Source of the DNA: an uncultured Oscillospiraceae bacterium
GTDB taxonomy: Bacteria; Bacillota; Clostridia; Oscillospirales; Acutalibacteraceae
Length of the DNA stretch: 25,837 nt
NCBI GenBank assembly: GCA_900549945.1
Contig: URQJ01000008.1
Coordinates: 1 to 25,837, forward strand
Direction: 5' to 3'
Below, piece after piece: positions 1 to 7,755 of the stretch. The translations under genes were made by a program, and so were the position numbers. A model generated the notes under the pieces. It was not told the origin of the DNA, did no database searches, and saw nothing but the letters and a program-made list of their open reading frames with translations. Position 1 is the first letter of the stretch. The number at the start of each line of letters is the position of its first letter.

Positions 1-51
1 CATACGAGATCTATGCCGTGACTGGAGTTCAGACGTGTGCTCTTCCGATCT
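1..51 (+). other. Illumina P7 index adapter remnant (not genomic)
   Basis: The first 51 bases match the 3' part of the Illumina P7 indexing primer. The P7 tail CATACGAGAT is followed by a 7-base index (CTATGCC) and then by the read-2 adapter, which begins GTGACTGGAGTTCAGACGTG and ends in GCTCTTCCGATCT at base 51. A 7-base index fits custom indexed library schemes better than 6- or 8-base kits. The insert DNA starts at base 52, in the middle of aroK. Any reading frame running through this segment is an artefact. Seen directly; the adapter sequence is established knowledge. Confidence 0.98.
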
Positions 52-521
52 ACGACGACATCGGCACTCTCAAGGTACTGCGGTCGCCGCTCCGAAAGCA
101 GCCGCTCAATGACCGCCCGGCGGTCCGGCACCTGCAAAAGCGGGCGGCGCCTGTCGTTTTTCAGCCTCTCCTGCAAGGCCGCGAGCGGCACGTCGAGAAA
201 ATAGACCGTGCCGCCGCCCGCGTGAAACGCCTCCACATTTTCCGGGCGCATCAGCGTGCCGCCGCCGGTCGCGACCACGTAATCCGCACGCGCCGAAAGT
301 GCGCGCACCGTTTCGGTCTCGAGCGCGCGGAAATGCGCCTCGCCGAACCTGTCGAAGATCTCGCGAACCTTGAGCCCCGTTTTTTCCTCGATGTACCGGT
401 CCATATCGACGAATTTCATGCCGAGCGCCGCGGCGAGCCTGCGGCCGATCGTCGATTTGCCGCTGCCCATAAAGCCCGAAAGCACGATATTGCCGCGCGG
501 GCGCTCCCTATCCGTTCCCAA
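52..521 (-). CDS. aroK: Shikimate kinase, 3' end cut by contig edge
   Basis: Phosphorylates shikimate with ATP to shikimate 3-phosphate, step five of the chorismate pathway, in the cytoplasm. The first 156 residues are present. They show a P-loop GFMGSGKST (residues 17-24), the shikimate-binding DMDRYIE segment (39-45), the GGG motif (86-88) and a lid with RRRPLL (124-129). The family is usually about 165-175 residues, so only a short C-terminal piece is lost at the adapter junction. I chose TTG at 519-521 because an in-frame TGA lies six bases upstream, no ATG occurs before the P-loop, and GGAAAGGAAG lies just upstream. It follows aroE by 36 bases on the same strand, so the two are probably co-transcribed. 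Function is confident; the exact start is moderate. Confidence 0.9.
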
Positions 522-557
522 TCCTCATCTTCCTTTCCCGATGCCGCCAGCCGGCAT

Positions 558-1424
558 TTAAGCGAACAGCCGCTTTGTCTCGGCCTCGGCGTCGAGAATC
601 AGCCGCTCGACGTCGCCGTCTGCAAACCGCGCGCCGTACCAGATTTCGTGCGCCGCCACGGCCTGACACACCAGCATGCCCATGCCGCCGACAGTTTTTA
701 GCCCAAGGCGCCCGGCCGTGCGCAGAAATTCCGTCTCGCCGGGGTTATACACGGCGTCGAACGCCGCGCCGCAGCGGGCGAGCACACTTTCGCCGACGAT
801 GCTTTTCCCCGCGTTCGGATACATGCCGACGCTCGTCGCATTGAGCGCGAGGCTGTAGCGGCAGCACTCGCTTTCAAGCGCCGCATAGTGCAAAACGCGG
901 AACACGCCCTTTTTCCCGAGCCGCCTGCACAGCGCGGAAATCTCGTCCACGAGCGCGCGGGCCTTTTCCATCGACTCCGCCCGGCAGGCAAAATCGATCT
1001 GCGGCGCGTCGGCGGAGAGCACGGCCTCAAACGCCACGGCGCGCGCCGCGCCCCCGCGCCCAAGGATCAGAAGCCGGCCTGAAAAATCCAGTCCGCAGCG
1101 CCGCAGGGCCTTTTCGCAGCCGACGCCGTCCGTCGTGTAGCCCGTCATGCGGCCGCTTTCATTTTTGACCGTGTTGACGGAGCCGAACAGCGCCGCCTTT
1201 TCATCCACCGCGTCGAGAAACGGCAAAATCGCGCTCTTGTGCGGAATCGTGATGTTAAAGCCCGAGAGCGCGCGCAGCGCCGGAAGCTGCGCCGAAAGCA
1301 CGGGCACGTCCAGCACGTCGTACGCCGGCGAAAGGCCGGAAAGCGCGAAGAGGCGCGCGTGAATAAACGGCGACATTGTGTGGCCGATGGGGTGCCCGAT
1401 CACGGCAAAGCGGGAAATATCCAT
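558..1424 (-). CDS. aroE: Shikimate dehydrogenase
   Basis: NADPH-dependent reduction of 3-dehydroshikimate to shikimate; cytoplasmic. The 288-residue product has the family order: N-terminal substrate domain with GHPIGHTMSPFIH (10-22), GFNITIPHK with the catalytic Lys63, the GSVNTV segment (81-86), catalytic Asp99 in TTDG, the nucleotide loop LGRGGAARA (121-129), NATSVGM, and the C-terminal VYNPGETEFL...GGMGMLVCQA block. Two positions deviate from the usual text: the first Ser of the shikimate-binding SxS pair is Thr (HTMS), and the usual NTD reads TTD. The ATG at 1424 is preferred over an upstream in-frame ATG because GAAAGGA lies 9 bases before it and the family N-terminus begins there. It leads the aroE-aroK operon and is divergent from acpP. 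AroE-like quinate/shikimate dehydrogenases are the main alternative. Confidence 0.92.
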   Translation of the reverse strand: MDISRFAVIGHPIGHTMSPFIHARLFALSGLSPAYDVLDVPVLSAQLPALRALSGFNITIPHKSAILPFLDAVDEKAALFGSVNTVKNESGRMTGYTTDGVGCEKALRRCGLDFSGRLLILGRGGAARAVAFEAVLSADAPQIDFACRAESMEKARALVDEISALCRRLGKKGVFRVLHYAALESECCRYSLALNATSVGMYPNAGKSIVGESVLARCGAAFDAVYNPGETEFLRTAGRLGLKTVGGMGMLVCQAVAAHEIWYGARFADGDVERLILDAEAETKRLFA

Positions 1425-1468
1425 CTGCGGGTATCCTTTCCGGCACGGAAAAAATTTGCAATTGCATA

Positions 1469-1497
1469 TTGACAAACAATCCGTGCATCAATACAAT
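1469..1497 (+). promoter_or_regulatory. SigA-type promoter for acpP
   Basis: A perfect TTGACA -35 (1469-1474), a 17-base spacer and a TACAAT -10 (1492-1497) lie in the aroE/acpP divergent gap. Transcription would start near 1504, giving a leader of roughly 90 bases before acpP. No equally good promoter for aroE is visible on the other strand. Confidence 0.85.
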
Positions 1498-1597
1498 GTA
1501 GGTAAAGTACATCCCGATTGTATCACGCCTGCGGCATTTTGTCCATACGGCAGGTGGGTGGTACTTGAACTATATTATGATATAGGAGGAAAATGAA

Positions 1598-1825
1598 ATG
1601 GTTCTGGAGAAAGTCATTGAAATTCTTGCGGATCAGCTCAGCGTCGACCCGGCAATCATCAACGAGGATTCCAATCTCGTCGATGATCTGGATGCGGACT
1701 CCCTCGCCGTTATCGATCTGATCATGTGCATTGAGGATGAGTTCAAGATTGAAGTTCCCGACAGCGAAGTCGAGAACCTCAAGACTGTCGGCGCGATCGT
1801 GCAGTTCATCGAAGACCATCAGTAA
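1598..1825 (+). CDS. acpP: Acyl carrier protein
   Basis: A small acidic carrier that holds the growing acyl chain of fatty acid synthesis on a phosphopantetheine arm. The 75-residue protein has the normal ACP length and the attachment motif DLDADSL with the modified Ser35, followed by the helix II pattern AVIDLIMCIEDEF and the C-terminal ENLKTVGAIVQFIEDH. AGGAGG at 1584-1589 sits 8 bases before the ATG. It stands alone, with its own promoter and a terminator-like hairpin downstream, rather than inside a fab cluster. Acyl carriers of other pathways cannot be fully excluded, but the sequence is a typical housekeeping ACP. Confidence 0.93.
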   Translation: MVLEKVIEILADQLSVDPAIINEDSNLVDDLDADSLAVIDLIMCIEDEFKIEVPDSEVENLKTVGAIVQFIEDHQ

Positions 1826-1843
1826 TGCTTTCAGCATAACCCG

Positions 1844-1875
1844 GGGCGGGCAGCGCAGGCTGTCCGCCCTTCGCT
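1844..1875 (+). terminator. Terminator-like hairpin after acpP
   Basis: An 11-bp stem (1844-1854 with 1859-1869, one G-U pair) and a 4-base loop are followed by a weak T-rich tail (TTCGCTTTC). It lies about 20 bases after the acpP stop. The poor T-tract leaves room for readthrough into proS. Confidence 0.6.
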
Positions 1876-1922
1876 TTCTGCGCATGCGGGCGGAAAAACC
1901 GGCGCGGCGGCGCGGATTTCCC

Positions 1923-1951
1923 TTGCTTTTCCCGCCCGCATTCGCTATAAT
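1923..1951 (+). promoter_or_regulatory. SigA-type promoter for proS
   Basis: TTGCTT (1923-1928), a 17-base spacer and a perfect TATAAT (1946-1951). Start of transcription would be near 1958, only about 24 bases before the proS start codon. Confidence 0.8.
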
Positions 1952-1981
1952 AAGCACAGCACCTCGAAAGGATTGATTTCT

Positions 1982-3421
<1,440 letters not shown>

Positions 3422-3463
3422 TTTTCCCCGCGGGGCACCGGCGCGATAGAGAAAACGAACCTA

Positions 3464-3497
3464 CGGGGCTGCCGGAACTTGCCGGCGGCCCCGTTTT
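3464..3497 (+). terminator. Rho-independent terminator after proS
   Basis: A 12-bp GC-rich stem (3464-3475 with 3482-3493, one G-U pair) with a 6-base loop, followed directly by TTTT. Confidence 0.85.
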
Positions 3498-3554
3498 GCG
3501 CTTCTGTGCGCCATTGTGCTGCAAAAAGTATCAGAATTTTTTACAGAAAAGGGC

Positions 3555-3583
3555 TTTACATTTCCCCGCGGATGGGCTAAAAT
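3555..3583 (+). promoter_or_regulatory. SigA-type promoter for the dehydrogenase/isomerase cassette
   Basis: TTTACA (3555-3560), a 17-base spacer and TAAAAT (3578-3583). The transcript would begin near 3590 with a leader of about 67 bases. Confidence 0.75.
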
Positions 3584-3656
3584 GTAGATGCAATATTAAC
3601 TTACGGCGGATTTCTGCCCCTTGGAAATCCGTGGAAGAATTAGGAGGAGAAATCCA

Positions 3657-4775
3657 ATGGCAAATGTAAGAGTTGGCTTCATCGGCTGCGGCGGCATCGC
3701 AAACGGCAAGCATTTTCCGGGCATGGCGCAGCAGGAAGGCGTCGATATGTGCGCATTCTGCGACCTCATTCTTGAGAGAGCTGAGAAGGCCGCAAAGGAA
3801 TACGGCACCCCGGACGCGAAGGTTTACACCGACTACAAGGAGCTTCTGGCTGACCCGACGATCGACGCTGTTCATGTTCTGACCCCGAACATCGCGCACT
3901 GCGAGATCACGATCGCCGCGCTCGAGGCCGGCAAGCACGTTCTCTGCGAGAAGCCGATGGCTGCGACCGAGGCGGACGCGAAGAAGATGCTCGAGGCGAG
4001 AGACAGAACCGGCAAGATGCTGACGATCGGCTATCAGTACCGCCACTTCGCGGAGAATCAGGTCGCGAAGAAGGTTGTCGACGATGGCTGGCTGGGCGAC
4101 ATCTACTATGCTGAGGCTACATACCTGCGCCGCCGCGGCGTTCCGACGTGGGGCGTTTTCACGGACAAGTCCAAGCAGGGCGGCGGTCCGCTGATCGACA
4201 TCGGCACCCATGCGCTCGACCTCACGCTGTTCCTCATGAACAACTACGACGTCGATTACGTTGTCGGCACCTCCTTTGAGAAGCTCGGCCGCATCCTCGA
4301 TGCAGAGCATCAGGGTCAGGTCAACCACAGAGGCGAGTTCGACAGCTGGAACAACGAGACCTACGACGTTGAGGACTCCGCTGTCGGCCACATCAAGATG
4401 AAGAACGGCGCCGTCATCAACCTGCGCGCTGCGTGGGCCATCAACATGGCTGAGGACTACGGCGCAAGCAATCAGGCGTTCACGATGCTCGCCGGCACGA
4501 AGGGCGGCCTCGACACGAAGGAAAACCGTGTCCGCCTGAACCATGTCGTTGCGGCACAGCCGACGATCTCCTGGGTCGGCAACAAAATCGAGCCGTACAT
4601 CCCGGGCTTCTCTCAGGGTCCGGCTCCGAAGTCCAAGGAAGCCGACATTTGGGTTAAGGCGCTGAAGGGCGAGGGCGAGCTGTTCGTCACCGCAGATCAG
4701 GCTTATGTCGTCACAAAGATTCTCGACGCGATCTATCAGTCCTCCAAGACTGGCAAGCCGGTCTACTTCGATTAA
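3657..4775 (+). CDS. Gfo/Idh/MocA family sugar oxidoreductase
   Basis: NAD(P)-dependent oxidoreductase acting on a sugar or cyclitol hydroxyl; substrate unknown. The 372-residue protein has an N-terminal Rossmann fold with VGFIGCGGIA (6-15), the hallmark EKP (98-100, catalytic Lys99), and the substrate-domain motif GGGPLIDIGTHALDLTLF, whose Asp181 and His185 match the family's catalytic Asp/His. There is no signal peptide, so it is cytoplasmic. AGGAGGAG lies shortly before the ATG. Codon choice (GCT, GTT, AGA, strong CTG bias) differs from the GC-ending style of its neighbours and resembles that of highly expressed genes here (acpP, the lipoprotein). It is followed after 82 bases by a TIM-barrel isomerase/epimerase, a pairing seen in inositol, 3-keto-sugar and C-glycoside catabolism. 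Myo-inositol dehydrogenase or 3-keto-glycoside-forming enzymes are possible roles; I cannot choose. Confidence 0.9.
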   Translation: MANVRVGFIGCGGIANGKHFPGMAQQEGVDMCAFCDLILERAEKAAKEYGTPDAKVYTDYKELLADPTIDAVHVLTPNIAHCEITIAALEAGKHVLCEKPMAATEADAKKMLEARDRTGKMLTIGYQYRHFAENQVAKKVVDDGWLGDIYYAEATYLRRRGVPTWGVFTDKSKQGGGPLIDIGTHALDLTLFLMNNYDVDYVVGTSFEKLGRILDAEHQGQVNHRGEFDSWNNETYDVEDSAVGHIKMKNGAVINLRAAWAINMAEDYGASNQAFTMLAGTKGGLDTKENRVRLNHVVAAQPTISWVGNKIEPYIPGFSQGPAPKSKEADIWVKALKGEGELFVTADQAYVVTKILDAIYQSSKTGKPVYFD

Positions 4776-4793
4776 TTCCATCTGTTCATCCGT

Positions 4794-4825
4794 GTGCGGC
4801 GGCATTCCTTGTCGCCGCACATTTT
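4794..4825 (+). terminator. Intercistronic hairpin with T-tract (attenuator-like)
   Basis: An 8-bp perfect GC stem (4794-4801 with 4813-4820) and an 11-base loop are followed by ATTTTCT. It lies between the dehydrogenase stop and the isomerase ribosome binding site with no new promoter visible, so it probably lowers expression of the second gene or protects the 3' end of the first message. Confidence 0.55.
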
Positions 4826-4857
4826 CTACAGTATGAAAATGAAAGGCGGTTTTTCCC

Positions 4858-5709
4858 GTGGAAAATATCAATGTTCAGGTCTATTCGCTCGTTTCCGAGC
4901 CGATCAGCGCTGTTGAAAAGCTGCGCACCATCGCGAAGCTCGGCTTCTCCGGCGCCGAATTCACCGCGGACTTCACGCAGGTCCCGCTGGACGAAATGAA
5001 AAAGGTGCTCGAGGAAACCGGCCTCAAGGTAAACTCCGCGCACGTCGGCCTCGACCAGATCGAGTCCGTGCTGCCGTATTTCGCAGAGCTCGGCGCAAAG
5101 CTCGTCATCTGCCCGATGACAAATTTCTGCAATAAGGCGGAGGCGCTCGAGGTCGCCGAGGAGCTGAACCGTCTCGGCCGCATCGCGAAGCCGTACGGCA
5201 TCAAGATCGGCTACCACAACCACACCGACGAGTTCTACAAGGACGAGGGCAAATACCTCTACGACTGGCTGATCGATGCCTGCGACCCCGAAGTCACCGC
5301 ATTTCAGGTTGACTGCGGCTGGTGCAGCGCCGCCGGCGTGGATCCGGTTGAATTTATCAACAGTCATGCGGGCCGCATCGCGAGCATCCACATCAAGGAG
5401 AACGGCGGCGTCATCGGCGCAAAGCAGCCGCAGTCCCGCTATGACACGACCCCGCGCTTCAAGTTTGAGAAGGATGCGGACGGCAACCCGATCTTCCCGC
5501 CCGAGTTCCTCAAGATGAAGGAGGAGCACGACAAGCTGAACGTCCCGCAGGGCGCCGGCATCGTCGATTGGAAGGCCGTGAAGGCGGCGGCGGACGCGCA
5601 GTACGACGGTGTGATCTACGTTGTGGAGCGCGAAGCCAGCTACAACGACCCGCAGGACCGCGTCGCGTGTCTCGCCGAGGACATCGCGTGGCTCAAGGCG
5701 AACCTGTAA
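4858..5709 (+). CDS. Sugar phosphate isomerase/epimerase, TIM-barrel (xylose isomerase-like)
   Basis: Predicted metal-dependent isomerase, epimerase or lyase on a keto-sugar; cytoplasmic. The 283-residue protein shows the AP-endonuclease-2-like barrel with four candidate metal ligands in the expected strand order: Glu125 in YHNHTDE, Asp152 in VDCGW, His178 in SIHIKEN, and Glu257 or Glu259 in YVVERE. A loop rich in charged residues (about 186-230) lies between the third and fourth ligands. The start is GTG at 4858, with GAAAGGCGG 8 bases upstream. It is cotranscribed with the preceding Gfo/Idh dehydrogenase, which suggests it acts on that enzyme's oxidised product. IolE/IolI-like, 3-keto-sugar epimerase and C-glycoside-cleaving relatives share this fold, so the exact reaction is not assignable. 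Confidence 0.88.
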   Translation: MENINVQVYSLVSEPISAVEKLRTIAKLGFSGAEFTADFTQVPLDEMKKVLEETGLKVNSAHVGLDQIESVLPYFAELGAKLVICPMTNFCNKAEALEVAEELNRLGRIAKPYGIKIGYHNHTDEFYKDEGKYLYDWLIDACDPEVTAFQVDCGWCSAAGVDPVEFINSHAGRIASIHIKENGGVIGAKQPQSRYDTTPRFKFEKDADGNPIFPPEFLKMKEEHDKLNVPQGAGIVDWKAVKAAADAQYDGVIYVVEREASYNDPQDRVACLAEDIAWLKANL

Positions 5710-5724
5710 ATTTTAAAATTCGGA

Positions 5725-5755
5725 CGGACGGATGCGGACTGCATCCGTCCGTTTT
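5725..5755 (+). terminator. Rho-independent terminator after isomerase gene
   Basis: A perfect 11-bp stem (5725-5735 with 5741-5751) with a 5-base loop, followed by TTTT, 16 bases after the stop codon. Confidence 0.9.
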
Positions 5756-5793
5756 GCCGCTGCTCTGAAAAATCCGCTTAAAACACCGAAAAA

Positions 5794-5835
5794 ACTGCGG
5801 CGAACCGTCTGGAATAGGTTCGCCGCAGTCTTTTT
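5794..5835. terminator. Bidirectional terminator
   Basis: A perfect 13-bp stem (5794-5806 with 5817-5829), 10-base loop and TTTTT tail on the plus strand. A matching A-run precedes the stem (AAAAAA), giving a T-tract on the minus strand as well. On the minus strand it begins a few bases after the stop of the possible small ORF at 5837-5974. Confidence 0.88.
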
Positions 5836-5836
5836 G

Positions 5837-5974
5837 TTACGGAGCCGCCGAGGTTTCAGCAGCCTCCTCTTTCGCCTGTTTAAAAAACTCGTTTTGCCGC
5901 CGCTGCTCCCCGAAATGAAATTTCGGATGCCGGCACAGCCGGAAAATCCCCGTAAAAGGCCGCGCGCGGGCCAT
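5837..5974 (-). CDS. Possible small basic protein, unrecognised
   Basis: A 45-codon frame starting at ATG 5974 encodes a basic N-terminal half (MARARPFTGIFRLCRHPKFH) and a helix-prone charged C-terminal half (EFFKQAKEEAAE). I recognise no family. In its favour, its stop codon is immediately followed by a strong minus-strand terminator (5829-5794). Against it, the ribosome binding site is poor (GGAAAG only 3 bases from the ATG), no promoter is clear, and the 6003-6028 hairpin separates it from the esterase gene upstream. The frame stays open farther upstream to an ATG at 6043, through that hairpin. Treat as tentative. Confidence 0.3.
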   Translation of the reverse strand: MARARPFTGIFRLCRHPKFHFGEQRRQNEFFKQAKEEAAETSAAP

Positions 5975-6002
5975 GGACTTTCCGCCGCCTGCCAAGCGGA
6001 AA

Positions 6003-6035
6003 TCCCCGAAGGCATCTGCCTCCGGGGACTTTTTT
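6003..6035. terminator. Terminator hairpin at 3' side of esterase gene
   Basis: A 12-position stem (6003-6014 with 6017-6028, one mismatch) followed by TTTTTT on the plus strand. On the minus strand, the direction needed by the esterase gene that ends at 6075, the tail is only ATTTCC. It may therefore work mainly on plus-strand transcripts and as a 3' stabiliser for the esterase message. Confidence 0.6.
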
Positions 6036-6074
6036 ATCCACATGCCGGCACAGGCTTCGTGGAAAACCTTTACC

Positions 6075-7631
6075 TTAGTGCTGGATCTTCTGCTCCTCCT
6101 CGTCGCCGCCGAAGAAGAACGGCGGGCGCGCCTCCTTGTGCAGCGCGATCAGCGCATGGTCGTAGTTGTGCCCCACGGTGCAGGTGCGGTCGAAGATCAT
6201 CGTCGCCTCGTCGTCCGCGGTGCAGGCCGGCCACTCAGGCAGCGCGTCGCTCGAGGGCTTGCCGGTGCGCGCGAAATTCAGCCACGCATCGCACATCTGC
6301 TGCTCGAGGCGGTCGGTCACGCCCGGCTCGTTGAACGCCGCGACAAGGTTCGTATTGTGGAAAACAAAGGGGATCTCCGAGCAGTGCCACGCGATGTGCC
6401 CGCCGTCGTACGGGAAAGTATAGCTGAACATATAGGAATACGTGCCGCTCTCCGGGTGCTGCGCTTTTTTGTGCAGGAACTCGATCGACGGCGCGCGGAA
6501 AACCGAGTCGAGGAACAGCAGGTCGCTCAGGTCCTTTTCCGGATACGCCTCCTTGAACAGGGCGGTCAGCTTTTCGGCGTGTTCGCCGTACATCTTTCGG
6601 ATGCGCGCCTCGATCCCCGCCGTATCGGCCTTTTCCTCTGCGGAAAGCGCGGGCATAAAGGCGAATTCGCCGAGCACCGTGCCAACCATGACCGGAATCG
6701 TCTTGGCGTGCTCCGTGAAGCCGACAACGCAGGGATCGCCGAGATACCAGTCGTTCGGCATTGGGTTGCCGCCGACATAGGCGCCGGTCTGCGCGACCGC
6801 GGGCATCACCTTGTTGTACGCCTCGGCAAGCTGCGCGTAGGGGATCGTCTCGAGCGCCTCCACATCCGTGACGCCGAGCTCTTTCATCAGCGCCGTAACG
6901 ATGGCCGTACCGTCCGTCTTTGTGAGGTCGAGCACCTGATCGATGCAGCCGCTCTGCACGACGCCCTTGTGGAACAGGCCGTCCGCCGCCGGGGTCTGCA
7001 TCAGCGTCCAAACCTTCATGCCGCCGCCCGACTGGCCGAACAGCGTCACGTTTTCCGGGTCGCCGCCAAAGCCCGCGATGTTCTCGTGGATCCACTGCAG
7101 CGCCGCAACCATATCCGCGCTGCCGGCGTTGCCGGAATTCGCGTACTTCTCGCCGAACGGCGAAAGATCGAGATAGCCGAGGATATTGAGGCGGTGGTTG
7201 AGCGAGACGACGACCACGTCGCCGTAGCGGCTCATGTTCTCGCCCTCATAGGCGATGTGCTCAATCGAGGAGCCAGCGGCAAATCCGCCGCCGTGCAGCC
7301 AGACGAGCACCGGCTTTTTCGCCGACGTATCGAGCGATTTTGTCCAGATATTGAGGTATTGGCAGTTCTCGTCCAGCGGCCAGTAGCGGTGCGGGACCAT
7401 CAGCTCGTTGTTCGGCTCGTCCTGATGCAGCATCGGGCAGACATAGCCGTATGCGAGCGCGTTCTTGATGCCCTCCCACGGCTTCGGCGGCGTGGGCTGC
7501 TGGAAGCGCTTTGCATCCGCGTATTTCACGCCGTGAAACGCGTAAACGCCGTCGAGCTGAAAGCCGCGCAGCTTGCCGGCCTTCGTCTCAACGACCGGCT
7601 CCGTTTTCGTGCACATAAATTCTCTTGCCAT
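6075..7631 (-). CDS. Type-B carboxylesterase (alpha/beta hydrolase)
   Basis: Hydrolyses carboxylic esters; substrate unknown. The 518-residue protein has the full type-B carboxylesterase layout: oxyanion loop WLHGGGF (111-117), DVVVVSLNHRLNILGYL, the nucleophile elbow GQSGGG with Ser201, the acid residue likely Glu322 in GTVLGEFAF, and His416 in WHCSEIPFVF. The C-terminus has the typical DAWLNFARTGKP stretch. The elbow reads GQSGGG where GESAGG is usual. No signal peptide is present, so the enzyme is probably cytoplasmic and acts on imported ester-bearing compounds. AAGGAG lies 12 bases before the ATG, a slightly long spacing. Its promoter overlaps a long inverted repeat, pointing to dedicated regulation. 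It may cooperate with neighbouring sugar genes by removing acyl groups. Confidence 0.93.
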   Translation of the reverse strand: MAREFMCTKTEPVVETKAGKLRGFQLDGVYAFHGVKYADAKRFQQPTPPKPWEGIKNALAYGYVCPMLHQDEPNNELMVPHRYWPLDENCQYLNIWTKSLDTSAKKPVLVWLHGGGFAAGSSIEHIAYEGENMSRYGDVVVVSLNHRLNILGYLDLSPFGEKYANSGNAGSADMVAALQWIHENIAGFGGDPENVTLFGQSGGGMKVWTLMQTPAADGLFHKGVVQSGCIDQVLDLTKTDGTAIVTALMKELGVTDVEALETIPYAQLAEAYNKVMPAVAQTGAYVGGNPMPNDWYLGDPCVVGFTEHAKTIPVMVGTVLGEFAFMPALSAEEKADTAGIEARIRKMYGEHAEKLTALFKEAYPEKDLSDLLFLDSVFRAPSIEFLHKKAQHPESGTYSYMFSYTFPYDGGHIAWHCSEIPFVFHNTNLVAAFNEPGVTDRLEQQMCDAWLNFARTGKPSSDALPEWPACTADDEATMIFDRTCTVGHNYDHALIALHKEARPPFFFGGDEEEQKIQH

Positions 7632-7651
7632 TCAAAATCACAACTCCTTAA

Positions 7652-7698
7652 AAATGGTGCTATGCTGTAAACCAATTGCTTACAGTATAGCACCATTT
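7652..7698. promoter_or_regulatory. Long inverted repeat (operator candidate) at esterase promoter
   Basis: Two 19-base arms (7652-7670 and 7680-7698) match with one mismatch around a 9-base centre. One arm contains the esterase -10 box; the other lies in the early leader just before the ribosome binding site. The arms are AT-rich, unlike the GC-rich terminators of this window, which favours a protein-binding operator. As RNA from the upstream HD-domain gene it would also form a hairpin followed by TTTTT, so a second role as terminator is possible. Confidence 0.75.
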
Positions 7699-7712
7699 CA
7701 GCATATCGTCAA
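7684..7712 (-). promoter_or_regulatory. SigA-type promoter for the esterase gene
   Basis: On the minus strand, TTGACG (7712-7707), a 17-base spacer and TATACT (7689-7684). The transcript would start near 7677, inside the inverted repeat. Confidence 0.8.
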
Positions 7713-7755
7713 ATAATTCTTTCATTTTTAAGATTATCTGTAGGGAACGCACAAC

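Larger units (their letters stand above)
5710..6074. other. 365-base gap holding three hairpins and a possible tiny ORF
   Basis: This gap between two convergent genes contains three terminator-like hairpins (5725-5755, 5794-5835, 6003-6035) and a doubtful 45-codon frame on the minus strand. Nothing else recognisable is seen. Confidence 0.7.

Noticed and set aside
18..701. Plus-strand open frame starting in the first bases
   Set aside because: It begins inside the sequencing adapter and lies antisense to aroK and aroE.
1425..1468. Divergent promoter for aroE
   Set aside because: Only poor boxes (TTGATG with TATGCA) could be found on the minus strand, overlapping the acpP promoter; not strong enough to list.
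1504..1597. FapR-type lipid regulator site before acpP
   Set aside because: Only a GGTACT half-site is present; the expected palindrome is missing.
3531..4871. Long minus-strand frame opposite the dehydrogenase
   Set aside because: Shadow of the Gfo/Idh gene; no ribosome site and no recognisable motif.
5713..6015. 100-codon minus-strand frame across the hairpin cluster
   Set aside because: It reads through two strong terminators and has no family features.
5973..7670. Long plus-strand frame opposite the esterase
   Set aside because: Shadow frame rich in Arg/Ala/Val; the esterase has complete catalytic motifs on the other strand.
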